Notes under the pieces: generated by a model | What the model saw: only the letters and a program-made list of their open reading frames with translations | The model's database searches: none | What the model was told of the DNA's origin: nothing | Source of the DNA: Cloacibacterium caeni | GTDB lineage: Bacteria > Bacteroidota > Bacteroidia > Flavobacteriales > Weeksellaceae | Assembly: GCF_907163125.1 (NCBI RefSeq) | Contig: NZ_OU015319.1 | Location: 2,480,001-2,544,000, forward strand | Reading direction: 5' to 3' | Length of the DNA stretch: 64,000 bases | Program-made: the position numbers and the translations under genes | Shown here: positions 17,296 through 26,006 of the stretch, one piece after another | Layout of the letters: every line of letters begins with the position of its first letter | Position numbering within the stretch: position 1 is the first letter of the stretch

Positions 17296-17380
17296 TTTTG
17301 GGCAGCTTTTCCGCCTTCCGTTCCCGCTTTTTTACTTCACTGCGTTTCGTAAAAAGAGCTTCACTCAAGTCGGGCTGCGA
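17296..17380. repeat. Dispersed hairpin repeat, copy 2
   Basis: Same layout as 14471-14570: TTTTTGGGC start, TTCCGTTCCCGC, a central stem GCTTTTTTAC / GTAAAAAGAGC, CACTCAAGTCGGG, and an outer GCAGC (17303-17307) pairing with GCTGC (17375-17379). It lies between the convergent tadA and coaX genes. Confidence 0.7.
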
Positions 17381-17436
17381 GATTTCGTCTAAAAAATACA
17401 GTTTTCCTCAAAAGAAAATTCTACAGATTTTTGAAA

Positions 17437-18195
17437 TTATTTGTCTTTCCCTAAGAAATAAAGACCTTTTAAAGTGTGTAATTTATCGGCGATGTCTATT
17501 TTATTGGTCAAAGGTTGATAAACATGAGAAACGCCACCTGTTGCAATCACGAAACATTTATCGTTTACTTCTTCGTTTATACGGTCAATAAAACCTTCTA
17601 CCATTCCTAAAAACCCATAAACCATCCCCGAAGTCATACAAGAAACGGTGTCATGTCCTAAAACAGATTTTGGTTTAGTGAGCTCTATTTCAGGCAGTTG
17701 TGCGGTTTGTTTCACCAAAGAATTAAGAGAAGTAATAATTCCTGGAGCGATGATTACGCCCAAAACTTCTCCGTCTTCGGCTACACAACTTGCAGTAAGC
17801 GCAGTTCCGAAATCTAAAATAATTTTCTTTTTGTTGGGATAGAGAAAATGAGCTGCTACTAAATTGGCAAAAATATCAGTTCCCATTTGATTGGACTTGT
17901 GATGAATAGGAGAGTGCGTTTTTCTATCTACCACTATGGCTTCTATTCCGTGAATTTTATACAAAGCACTGCTGATAATGTGTGTAAGCTGAGGTACCAC
18001 AGAACCAATAATAATTTTATCTACCTTTTCTACATCTACATTGTACGTTTGGTACAGCATAGAAAATTGGGCGAAAAGTTCGTCTCGGGTTCCGTAAGGT
18101 TTGGTGTTAATAATCCAAGAAACATCACATTTACCATCAATAAAATGGCCAAATCTAATATTGGTGTTGCCAATGTTTATTACAATGCTCGTCAT
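17437..18195 (-). CDS. coaX: Type III pantothenate kinase
   Basis: Phosphorylates pantothenate, the first step of coenzyme A synthesis. The 252-residue product has the ASKHA-fold motifs of CoaX: INIGNTNIRFG at the N-terminus (phosphate loop), MGTDIFANLVAA and LDFGTALTASCV, with the catalytic Asp in the last. No separate type I or II kinase is seen in the window. ATG at 18195. It is the promoter-distal gene after the M1 peptidase, from which it is separated by a terminator, so it may use its own promoter within 18196-18246; none with a clear TAnnTTTG is seen. Confidence 0.92.
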   Translation of the reverse strand: MTSIVINIGNTNIRFGHFIDGKCDVSWIINTKPYGTRDELFAQFSMLYQTYNVDVEKVDKIIIGSVVPQLTHIISSALYKIHGIEAIVVDRKTHSPIHHKSNQMGTDIFANLVAAHFLYPNKKKIILDFGTALTASCVAEDGEVLGVIIAPGIITSLNSLVKQTAQLPEIELTKPKSVLGHDTVSCMTSGMVYGFLGMVEGFIDRINEEVNDKCFVIATGGVSHVYQPLTNKIDIADKLHTLKGLYFLGKDK

Positions 18196-18246
18196 TGATT
18201 TTAAAAGAAAAATTAAAGCCGAAAGTTAAGCATTTTCTGCATAAAA

Positions 18247-18270
18247 AAAGTTGAGAAATTTCTCAACTTT
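18247..18270 (-). terminator. Terminator after the M1 peptidase gene
   Basis: A 24-base perfect palindrome (AAAGTTGAGAAA and its complement) that touches the stop codon of the peptidase gene, followed on the minus strand by a T run. Confidence 0.85.
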
Positions 18271-20111
18271 TATTTTACTTCTAAAAAATTATTTTCGGGA
18301 TTTACATCTGCTAATCTTTGAGAGAAGTCTATTCCTAAAATTTGTAAATCAGATTTTTTGTAAGGAATGGTAAAAGTGTATTCTTTGGTAGTCCAGTTCC
18401 AATAGTTTAAGGTCTGGAAGTCTCCAAAATAATCTTTTGTTTTAGGAGCTCTCATCATATTCAGCGGAATGTGATAGTTCACCGTTTTTTTGTCTTTTGT
18501 AAAAATGCTAAAATCAATTGGCATAGGAACTTCACCGTTATTTACGAGCGTAATCGTGGTAGAATCTTCATTATATTTTACATCTTTTATGGCGTAATCT
18601 ATGGTTTTGGTTGTGTTGATCCAATAATGATGGAACCATTTCAAATCCATACCAGAAATTTGCTGTGCAATGTGGAGAAAATCTCTATCTGTAGGATGTT
18701 TAAGGTTCCAGTCTTGATAATATTTTTTCAAAATTTTAGATAAATTTTCTTCACCCACAATGTAACCTAGTTCTACTAAGAATAATTCGCCTTTGGTGTA
18801 AGAAGCTACGGTGTAAGCCGTTCCGTTATCGTGATGGTCTGCTAACCAAACTGCTGGTTCTTCTTTGCCAGATTTTACGAATCTCACATAAGATTGAATC
18901 GCATTATAAAAAGGATTAGGCATGTCTTCTTTCGGAAAAAGAGCATTCATTACGAAATCTTCTGCATAACTGGTAAAACCTTCATCTAACCAAGGTTTTG
19001 TGCTTTCATTGGTGGCAAGCATTTGCTGGTACCAAGAGTGCGCTCCTTCATGAATCATCAATCCTAATAAACCTTCCAAACTTCTCGCTTCACCAAGCAT
19101 CATGGTACACATTCCGTATTCCATTCCGCCATCTCCACCTTGTACAAAACTATAGGTAGGATAAACGTATCTGCCAAAAGTGGCATTCATCAGTTGGAAA
19201 TATTTGGTAATGTAGGGTTGAGCTTCGCTCCAGAATTGTGTTTTTTCAGATTTTTGGTAGACAAAATTCACTTTTGGTCCATCTGGAACGATGAAGGTTT
19301 CTACAGAATAGTCTTTATCTGCAGCCCAAGCAAAATCTAAAATATTTTTTGCGGTAAAACGCCAAGTTGCTTTGTCGTTTTTATCTGTTTTTATCGTAGG
19401 ATTTTCGGTGTAGCCTTTTACTTCTGTAGGATTTTCTAAAACGCCACCTGCGCCAATTACGTAATTTTTATCAATCTTTATGGTTACATCAAAATTAGAA
19501 AAAGGAGCGTGAAATTCTCTACCGATATAATCAAAAGTTGCCCAACCATCATAATCATATTCTGCTAGTTTTGGGAACCATTGCGTCATGGTCATATCTA
19601 CACCTTCTCTGTTATTTCTGCCACTTCTTCGGATTTGTTTAGGAACTACAGAATCCCAATCCATCGTAAAAGTGGTGGTAGAGTTTGGTTTTATTTTTTC
19701 GTTGAGGTAAACCTTCATAATGGTTTCTTGAACTTCAAATTTTAGAATTTTTCCGTTTTGTTTAATCCAGTTTACGGTTTGTGAACCTTCTTCGTTTTTA
19801 GGAATAGTAGCTAATTTAGAATTTCCGAATTCAGTTAATCTTCCGTCTGCATTTTTTCCTTGGTTTTGTACTCTTTGATCCATCAAAGAATTGGGTTTAA
19901 AGGCATTCCAATACAAGTGAAAGTACACTACCGAAAGTTCATCAGGAGAATTATTGGTATATTTTATTTCTTGGTTACCGTGATAAGAAAAATTAGCAGC
20001 ATCTACATCGATTTCCATTTTGTAAGAAGCTTCTTGTTGGTAATAAGCTTGTTGTTGTGCTGTAATTAATCCGAATGCTAAAAGAAAAATTGCTAAAAAT
20101 TTTTGAGTCAT
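18270..20111 (-). CDS. Exported M1-family zinc metallopeptidase
   Basis: A 613-residue aminopeptidase of the gluzincin M1 clan. An N-terminal signal peptide (MTQKFLAIFLLAFGLITAQQ) sends it to the periplasm or surface. The N-terminal beta domain is followed by GGMEYGMCT, equivalent to the GAMEN exopeptidase loop but with Tyr for the last Asn, and by HEGAHSW with the HExxH zinc site at residues 354-358; the third zinc ligand is the Glu in WLDEGFTSYAED. There is a C-terminal beta-rich part and no secretion-system tail. It probably trims peptides for nutrition. ATG at 20111, with a promoter element 14 bases upstream. Confidence 0.9.
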   Translation of the reverse strand: MTQKFLAIFLLAFGLITAQQQAYYQQEASYKMEIDVDAANFSYHGNQEIKYTNNSPDELSVVYFHLYWNAFKPNSLMDQRVQNQGKNADGRLTEFGNSKLATIPKNEEGSQTVNWIKQNGKILKFEVQETIMKVYLNEKIKPNSTTTFTMDWDSVVPKQIRRSGRNNREGVDMTMTQWFPKLAEYDYDGWATFDYIGREFHAPFSNFDVTIKIDKNYVIGAGGVLENPTEVKGYTENPTIKTDKNDKATWRFTAKNILDFAWAADKDYSVETFIVPDGPKVNFVYQKSEKTQFWSEAQPYITKYFQLMNATFGRYVYPTYSFVQGGDGGMEYGMCTMMLGEARSLEGLLGLMIHEGAHSWYQQMLATNESTKPWLDEGFTSYAEDFVMNALFPKEDMPNPFYNAIQSYVRFVKSGKEEPAVWLADHHDNGTAYTVASYTKGELFLVELGYIVGEENLSKILKKYYQDWNLKHPTDRDFLHIAQQISGMDLKWFHHYWINTTKTIDYAIKDVKYNEDSTTITLVNNGEVPMPIDFSIFTKDKKTVNYHIPLNMMRAPKTKDYFGDFQTLNYWNWTTKEYTFTIPYKKSDLQILGIDFSQRLADVNPENNFLEVK

Positions 20112-20125
20112 AGGTGATTTTTTTT

Positions 20126-20133
20126 CAAAGATA
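20126..20133 (-). promoter_or_regulatory. Bacteroidota -7 element (TATCTTTG) for the M1 peptidase
   Basis: Exact TAnnTTTG on the minus strand, 14 bases before the ATG. Confidence 0.5.
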
Positions 20134-20151
20134 GAAATTTTTTAACACCCC

Positions 20152-20189
20152 GTCATTAACAAGTTAATGACACCCCTCTAAAAGAGGGG
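20152..20189. repeat. Two adjacent perfect hairpins
   Basis: GTCATTAAC/GTTAATGAC (20152-20160 with 20163-20171) is followed at once by CCCCTCT/AGAGGGG (20173-20179 with 20183-20189). They sit upstream of the M1 peptidase promoter and next to the terminator of the restriction-modification gene. Confidence 0.65.
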
Positions 20190-20193
20190 AACC

Positions 20194-20227
20194 AAAAAAA
20201 TCCTCCCAAATTTTCTTTGAGAGGATT
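20194..20227 (-). terminator. Terminator after the restriction-modification gene
   Basis: Arms AATCCTC (20199-20205) and GAGGATT (20221-20227) on the plus strand, with the A run 20194-20200 giving the T tract on the transcribed minus strand. Confidence 0.75.
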
Positions 20228-20230
20228 GAG

Positions 20231-23200
20231 TTATAAATATTTTTTTAAAACAGCTTCTTTCTGCTTAGGAATTTCTGAAATTTCGGTTTCTAAAACTTTT
20301 ATTTTTTCCTCTATTTTCTCTATTTCTGAAACTATTTTTTGTTGTTCGGAAAGTGGTGGAAGTGGGATTTTTATATTTGACAATAAAGTTTGATTCAAAC
20401 TTTTAATATTTGAACCAGAACTGTCAGTTATAATTTTATTTCTAACGAAATCAGTTTTCAAATAATGACAAAGAAACTTTGAATTAATGTTTTCATTTTC
20501 AACACGTATTCTAATTGTGAAACCAGAAAATGAAGTTTTAGTTTTTAAATTATCAATAAATAAAAATCTACCAACCAAATTAGCTGAACCATTGGATCTA
20601 ACAACTAATATATCATTTGTTTTTAATAGATAATCATCTGATAAATTACCATCAATTTGAATCTTTTCTAATGATGCAACGTCTGGAGAAAATCTATTTT
20701 GAAAGTCACGAACTCCAACGATATTAATTAATTCACCTAAACTATTTCTAGAATAATTAAGCCCATTTTTGAAATCAGAAATTGAACCTAAATTAATTTC
20801 TTTAAATTTCAAATTTACCATTGATGATGAAATATTAAATTTCAATTTCTCAATTTCCTCTTTCGCTTTCTTTTCTTTTGCTTCTAAAACTTCAATTTCT
20901 GAAACAATTTTTTGTTGAATGTCTATTGGCGGAAGTGGAATTTTGAGGGAATTAAAAGTTTCAATTTCAAGATTTTTTTGAGCTACTCCTTGTCCACATA
21001 GATAAACCATTTCTTGATTTAAAAATAAAAACTGATTTAAGTATTCTTGATTTAAAATTTCAGAATTTTTTGTGTTCAAGGTTAATCCAGAATCATTTAA
21101 GAAGAATTTCCCTGAAATATATCTTACACATTTTGGAGACATCCCAAATCTTGAAATGATGTATGTATTTTCTCTATTAAATTTATCGGCTTTAAAAGTT
21201 TCACCACCACCACCATAAACTGGATAAATTGTTCCTTGTTCAGACTTTTTTACAATTCTTGTTCCGTAATCAATAATGGATATTTCATCAAGTTTTATCA
21301 ATTCCCACCTACTCTCAATCTTCACTTTTTTTTTAACTGAAAGCGAAATGTTTTTTTCAAATTCTACTCTATCAAAAGTAAGCATATCTACCAAATCATG
21401 GCGAGAAACGTTGTTTTTCATCGCTTCATCTATTGGGAAATCATAATCTCCAGCAAATGCTTTATAAATATACGTACTTGCTTTGGTTGGGTTATCAAAA
21501 ATATCGGCATCAAAAAGTTGGGTACAATCTTCAATATTTTTGCCTCTTTGTATTGGGTGTATTCCTTCGCTTCCTCTTCGGTTAGAAAATTCGTAGCCTA
21601 AGAAACGTTTTTCTGCATCTTTTTCTCCGCTTTTTACTAGAACAACTTTTTGAGGATATGCCAAAATAAAATAGAATAGTTTTTCTTTTTCGGTTTCCAA
21701 AAGTTTAGTCCAAAATTCTTTATCATTTTTAGATTTTATTTTCTTTTGGTATTCTTTGTAAATTTCATGTTGGGTAATAACATTGTTTGGTTCTTTTTTC
21801 AAAAGAGAAATATAATCTTCAAAAGAAATGTTTTCCCAAACATGATTAATGTATTTAGAAACTGGTTTTTCTACACTATTCAATGTAACTTCTAAATGAT
21901 TGGTAAAGAATTTTTCTACTGCAATTTTTAGATTAATGCTGTCGTAATTATTTCTACGTCTTAAAAATAAAGTAACAGTATTGGTTCCTGTTGCCATAAA
22001 AGTGTTAGAACCTAGTTCTGCAATTCCGATTATTTCAAAATTTTCTAAAATAATTTCTCGTGATTTACTGTAAATTCCTGTGTTACTCAAGATAGAACTA
22101 GGCAAAATAATTCCTGCAACTCCGCCATATTTTAAGAGTTGTTTAGTTCTTTCTATGAAAAGGCATTCTATTTCCGAACTATTATCTGTTAATTTATCAT
22201 ACAAATCAAAATCGCCTTCACGATAATATTCTCTTGCAGAATTTTTAAATGCAGAAACAGAATACGGAGGATTTGAAACCAAAACCTCAAACTGCTGATT
22301 TTCTTTAGGGAAATCGGGTTGAGTTATGTTTAATTTATTTTTGTATTCTTTATGTTTAAAATTAGCTAAACCATCAGAATGAATGACGTTTGCTAAACCA
22401 TCACCATGAAGATAGCAACCTACTTTGCCTACTTTCACCAAACGATAATCTTTCTCAATACCATAAACGTATTGAAGTGCCCAATCAAAATGGCGAATTT
22501 TAGACACTTCTATAAAACTTTTTGCTTCAGTTTTTAATTTTTTTGGGTCTGTTTTTAAAATTAAACGCTGAATTTCGTGCATACTTTCGGTAAGAAAATG
22601 TCCGCTTCCTGCTGCATAATCTATTACAAAAGGTAAAAGTTCGTCTTTTTTTCCTGCGAGTAATTTTTCTTCGACCAACTTGTCAATAGGTAAACTTTTG
22701 ATAACGAATTGAGCAATAGGAACTGGAGTAAAGAATTGGCCAGATTCTTGTTTCAATCCTGTAGTTAAAAGTAATTCAAAAAAATCGGAAAGATATTGTT
22801 GCTTTTGAGTGTAACGAATTTTGAATTTTTCTAGAAGTTTTACAACTTCTTTTACCACTTTTGCGTTTTCTTTAAAAGATTTGTTGTCGTAAACTTCTTT
22901 TATAGCAAACTCATTATTTTTTTCAAGACGAAGTCTTGCAATGTCTTTTCTTAAAAGTGCTTTCAGGTTTTCGTCACCAGCAAAAAGAGAAGCGTATTTA
23001 GAATCTAAATCATCATCAGAAAAATCGGTAACTTGTTTTTCTAAAAATTCTTCCATTCCGTTTTTATACAAATCAGTAAGTCTTAACTGGAAACTTACAT
23101 CATCATCTTTTCCTTCTAACCACTGAAAATCTAATTCTTCATCAGTTCCTTCTTTAGATTTTTCATCGTAAATTTTACAAAGAAAAAGGGTGAAAATTTT

Positions 23201-23941
23201 ATTGAAAGCATTTGGCTTATCAGAAACTACATTATGACGTAAAATTTCTAAAAAGCTATTGAAAATAAAACTACTGTCTTCTTGTTTTATCTCTACTAAA
23301 TCATTGATTTTTAATGCTCTACTTTCAAAATTATAAGGATTGACCCAAGAATCAAAAACACCATTGTTTTTTGGCAATTTATTCCACTTATCATAAAAAT
23401 CTTTTACATCACCATTTCTGTAGTCTTCTTCAATTTTTACAATTTCGTTCCGGTAAACAATTTCTTTTCCTTTTAATTCAGAAGCGTAAAGCATAATTAC
23501 ATCTGCCTTATTGCTGAATTTAAAATAAGTAAATAATTGTCCTCCGTCTTTATTTAGTTTTGTAAAAGCCTTATCAAACTCTTTTCCGTAGGTTTTACAT
23601 TCAATTAAAAGATATTCAGAGCCATCATCACGAGTAACGCAAATGTCTAGCCTTCCTGAGGTTCCGTGACCGGCTGGATAAACTTTTTCTAAAGAGATGT
23701 TTTCTGGTTTGTAACCTTTTTCTAAAAGACGATTAACACATTCTAGAACTACCCAATCTTCAGGTTTTGTAATGTTTTGTGTAAATTTTTCGCCAATTTT
23801 TATTTTTCCTCCAAAATCAAAAATTTGATTTTTAAAGTCAATTTCTAAACAATAATTATTTTGATATTTTTTTATAAAAATACCATCAGTGTTTTCTTTT
23901 GGTTGAAAACCAAGTGATTGAATTAGTTTTTTAACATCCAT
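20231..23941 (-). CDS. Single-chain restriction-modification enzyme (type IIG-like: nuclease, adenine methylase and specificity domains)
   Basis: A 1236-residue fusion. Residues about 95-118 hold a PD-(D/E)xK nuclease core: GRLDICVTRDDG followed by LLIECKTYG. A helical linker leads to a HsdM-like N6-adenine methylase with GQFFTPVPIAQF (about 400), the SAM motif DYAAGSGHFL (about 445) and the catalytic NPPYS (about 556). From about residue 890 two HsdS-like target-recognition halves follow, each closed by KIPLPP..QQKIVSEIE and a coiled coil. There is no helicase/translocase domain, so it should cut near its site without a separate subunit. It has its own promoter and terminator, and no partner genes. 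Recognition sequence cannot be read from the protein. Confidence 0.85.
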   Translation of the reverse strand: MDVKKLIQSLGFQPKENTDGIFIKKYQNNYCLEIDFKNQIFDFGGKIKIGEKFTQNITKPEDWVVLECVNRLLEKGYKPENISLEKVYPAGHGTSGRLDICVTRDDGSEYLLIECKTYGKEFDKAFTKLNKDGGQLFTYFKFSNKADVIMLYASELKGKEIVYRNEIVKIEEDYRNGDVKDFYDKWNKLPKNNGVFDSWVNPYNFESRALKINDLVEIKQEDSSFIFNSFLEILRHNVVSDKPNAFNKIFTLFLCKIYDEKSKEGTDEELDFQWLEGKDDDVSFQLRLTDLYKNGMEEFLEKQVTDFSDDDLDSKYASLFAGDENLKALLRKDIARLRLEKNNEFAIKEVYDNKSFKENAKVVKEVVKLLEKFKIRYTQKQQYLSDFFELLLTTGLKQESGQFFTPVPIAQFVIKSLPIDKLVEEKLLAGKKDELLPFVIDYAAGSGHFLTESMHEIQRLILKTDPKKLKTEAKSFIEVSKIRHFDWALQYVYGIEKDYRLVKVGKVGCYLHGDGLANVIHSDGLANFKHKEYKNKLNITQPDFPKENQQFEVLVSNPPYSVSAFKNSAREYYREGDFDLYDKLTDNSSEIECLFIERTKQLLKYGGVAGIILPSSILSNTGIYSKSREIILENFEIIGIAELGSNTFMATGTNTVTLFLRRRNNYDSINLKIAVEKFFTNHLEVTLNSVEKPVSKYINHVWENISFEDYISLLKKEPNNVITQHEIYKEYQKKIKSKNDKEFWTKLLETEKEKLFYFILAYPQKVVLVKSGEKDAEKRFLGYEFSNRRGSEGIHPIQRGKNIEDCTQLFDADIFDNPTKASTYIYKAFAGDYDFPIDEAMKNNVSRHDLVDMLTFDRVEFEKNISLSVKKKVKIESRWELIKLDEISIIDYGTRIVKKSEQGTIYPVYGGGGETFKADKFNRENTYIISRFGMSPKCVRYISGKFFLNDSGLTLNTKNSEILNQEYLNQFLFLNQEMVYLCGQGVAQKNLEIETFNSLKIPLPPIDIQQKIVSEIEVLEAKEKKAKEEIEKLKFNISSSMVNLKFKEINLGSISDFKNGLNYSRNSLGELINIVGVRDFQNRFSPDVASLEKIQIDGNLSDDYLLKTNDILVVRSNGSANLVGRFLFIDNLKTKTSFSGFTIRIRVENENINSKFLCHYLKTDFVRNKIITDSSGSNIKSLNQTLLSNIKIPLPPLSEQQKIVSEIEKIEEKIKVLETEISEIPKQKEAVLKKYL

Positions 23942-23955
23942 TTTTTCTGCTCTTA

Positions 23956-23963
23956 CAAAAATA
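23956..23963 (-). promoter_or_regulatory. Bacteroidota -7 element (TATTTTTG) for the restriction-modification gene
   Basis: Exact TAnnTTTG on the minus strand, 14 bases before the ATG at 23941 and just downstream of the preceding gene's terminator. Confidence 0.5.
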
Positions 23964-23964
23964 A

Positions 23965-23994
23965 CAAAAAAAGTTCCTAAAAAATATAGGAACT
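23965..23994 (-). terminator. Terminator after the DUF6909-like gene
   Basis: Arms AGTTCCTA (23972-23979) and TAGGAACT (23987-23994); the A run at 23965-23972 gives Ts on the minus strand. Confidence 0.8.
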
Positions 23995-24009
23995 AAAATA
24001 TTATTAATA

Positions 24010-25698
24010 TTACTTCTTGGTCTTGTTTTTAGCAGAAGACTGTAAAATCTTTTCTAAAATTCTTAACGTGATTAAATAAGTTGGTTTTACACCCGTTAAT
24101 CCTAATCCGCCTGAAGAAAGGGTAGAACCTGTTTCTAATGGATTATCAGAAGCGTAATATGCATACATTACAAATAAATCTTCTGAAATGTGTTTTCTGA
24201 TTTTAGAAGCTACTTGAATCGCTTTTTGGTAATGAGCTCCTTCCATTTCTAGACCGATTGATTTCCAAGAAGTAGTCATGAAATAGGTTAAAATATCTTT
24301 ATTCTGAAGAGAAGTTCCGAGAACCGTAATCATGCTTCCTTCGAAAGCTCTTAATTCATCATCTTGGAAATCTTCTAATTTCAAAGCGTTTTCAAATGGA
24401 TAATTATCTGCAGTTCCTTCGAAAATGTGAGAAGTAGGAATCATAATGTCTCCTTTTTCACCGGTAAGAATCCCTGCTTTACCCATGATAGAAACAGATT
24501 TTACATTCATGGTGTACACATTTCCTTCATATTCGAATGGTCTTAACAATTCATCCATTACTTCATAAGCTTGTTCACCAAAAGCGTAATCGAAAACCAT
24601 TAAAACATCATCACCTTTGTAACCAGAATTGGCAAATGGAGAGTTTTTGAGGTCTACTTTTGATAAATCAATCAACTGTACATCTATATTACTTCCAGAA
24701 TTATCGTCTATGTAAATCATTTCTTTAGAAATTGCATAGTCTAGAACTTTGTCTCTAAGTTCTTTCTTGTTAGAAATTTCTTCGTAAAGAGAATAATCTA
24801 CATCTTTAATATTCTTTTTCTTCAATGCGTCATTGGCAAAAAGCATATTTTTCACCGAGTGCATATTCGCAGAAATAATATGTAAAGGTCTGTTTAATAA
24901 ATTGTTATCTCCTAGAACTTGTTTTACGTGATTTGCCCATTTTTCACCGAAATAATGGTGACCAACTCTTTCTTTTAGAATAGCACTGAAATGAATTTCT
25001 CTTTCTCTCACTTGTTTCAAGTCGTCAAAACTTACTTTTCCTAAGTGATAAATAATTTTGAAAAGTCTATCAGGATTATTGTCTTCGCCGAAATTATTAT
25101 AAGCATTAAGCGTTTCTTCGAAAGTTCTTCCCAAAAGTGAAGAAAGATGAATAAGAGCTACTTCTTTTTCTTTTCTACTGAATTTTTTCTCACCTTTTGC
25201 TACTTGTTCAATAATTTTCCAAGAACGTTTTGGTTCTCCGTCTTCATCAATTAAGAAAGCAATGTTTCTTATTTTGTCTGCTTCTATGTATAAAAAGGTA
25301 AGGTGAGTAAGAATATCATAAATTTCTGAACGACCAAGTAGAACTTCTATATTCATTTGGTGTTCATCTATTCTATAGCAATTTCTTCTACGTTTTTTAG
25401 GAACTATAGGTTCAAAACTTCCTTTGTCAAAACCTTCGTCTGAAGTAAGGTGAATAAATGCGCATTCTTCTATACCTTCTGGTAATCTGTCTAATACATA
25501 TAATAAACCATCTAGTTCTACTTTATTAGGAACATTCATGGTTCCGTAGATTTCTGGATTGATGATTTTTAGAAGGCTTCTAATGCTATCACCCGAAACT
25601 CCTGAAGGTTTAAAAAATCCTCTGTAAAACAAATGTCTCATAGAGACATAAATTCTTTCGATTGCTTCTGTTGTTTCTCTTGCTCTAGAATTTGCCAT
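24010..25698 (-). CDS. Unknown protein with nucleoside-phosphorylase-like C-terminus (DUF6909-like)
   Basis: A 562-residue cytoplasmic protein. The N-terminal half (MANSRARETTEAIERIYVSM, then helical, with the basic patch PKKRRRNCYRIDEHQM) is not one I can assign. The C-terminal half (from about residue 365) has features of the purine-nucleoside-phosphorylase / AMP-nucleosidase fold: VLMVFDYAFGEQAYEV, VSIMGKAGILTGEKGDIMIP and GLEMEGAHYQKAI, in which the EMEG motif matches the nucleoside-binding loop. From memory it matches the Bacteroidota family DUF6909. A role in purine or nucleotide-signal metabolism is inference only. ATG at 25698; transcribed alone between its own promoter and terminator. 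Confidence 0.6.
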   Translation of the reverse strand: MANSRARETTEAIERIYVSMRHLFYRGFFKPSGVSGDSIRSLLKIINPEIYGTMNVPNKVELDGLLYVLDRLPEGIEECAFIHLTSDEGFDKGSFEPIVPKKRRRNCYRIDEHQMNIEVLLGRSEIYDILTHLTFLYIEADKIRNIAFLIDEDGEPKRSWKIIEQVAKGEKKFSRKEKEVALIHLSSLLGRTFEETLNAYNNFGEDNNPDRLFKIIYHLGKVSFDDLKQVREREIHFSAILKERVGHHYFGEKWANHVKQVLGDNNLLNRPLHIISANMHSVKNMLFANDALKKKNIKDVDYSLYEEISNKKELRDKVLDYAISKEMIYIDDNSGSNIDVQLIDLSKVDLKNSPFANSGYKGDDVLMVFDYAFGEQAYEVMDELLRPFEYEGNVYTMNVKSVSIMGKAGILTGEKGDIMIPTSHIFEGTADNYPFENALKLEDFQDDELRAFEGSMITVLGTSLQNKDILTYFMTTSWKSIGLEMEGAHYQKAIQVASKIRKHISEDLFVMYAYYASDNPLETGSTLSSGGLGLTGVKPTYLITLRILEKILQSSAKNKTKK

Positions 25699-26006
25699 AT
25701 ATATTTTGTTTTTAAAAAAGTCTACAAAGATACAACTTTTATTTTGAATTTATGATAAGAGTGCTTAATTGTATTGATTTTGAGTAATTTAAGTTCCTTT
25801 TTGTTCAAAATGATTTTGTTTCTCTAAGGTATGAAAAATAGCCTAAACTAAAATTAATTTTACATTAAAATAGATTTAAGTTATCGGTTTTATTGATTTT
25901 CTACATTAAAATCTATATAAAATTTATGAATACCCTTAAAATTTTAGGGGTGTTTTATAAAAGTTTCGATTTTTTACTTAAATTTGCTGAAAATTTTAAC
26001 ACCTAT
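25699..26006. other. Divergent intergenic region between the DUF6909-like gene and glnN
   Basis: Holds the minus-strand promoter element at 25725-25732. The rest is very AT-rich with no hairpin or clear plus-strand TAnnTTTG found. An in-frame ATG for glnN exists at 25926, but the family length favours the start at 26007. Confidence 0.5.
25725..25732 (-). promoter_or_regulatory. Bacteroidota -7 element (TATCTTTG)
   Basis: Exact TAnnTTTG on the minus strand, 26 bases before the ATG of the DUF6909-like gene. Confidence 0.5.

Noticed and set aside
17298-17591. Open plus-strand frame across the hairpin repeat and the end of coaX
   Set aside because: It consists of repeat sequence and antisense coaX; the composition is not protein-like and coaX is certain on the other strand.
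25893-26006. N-terminal extension of glutamine synthetase
   Set aside because: The hydrophobic 38 residues do not fit the family, and the length from 26007 is right for type III.
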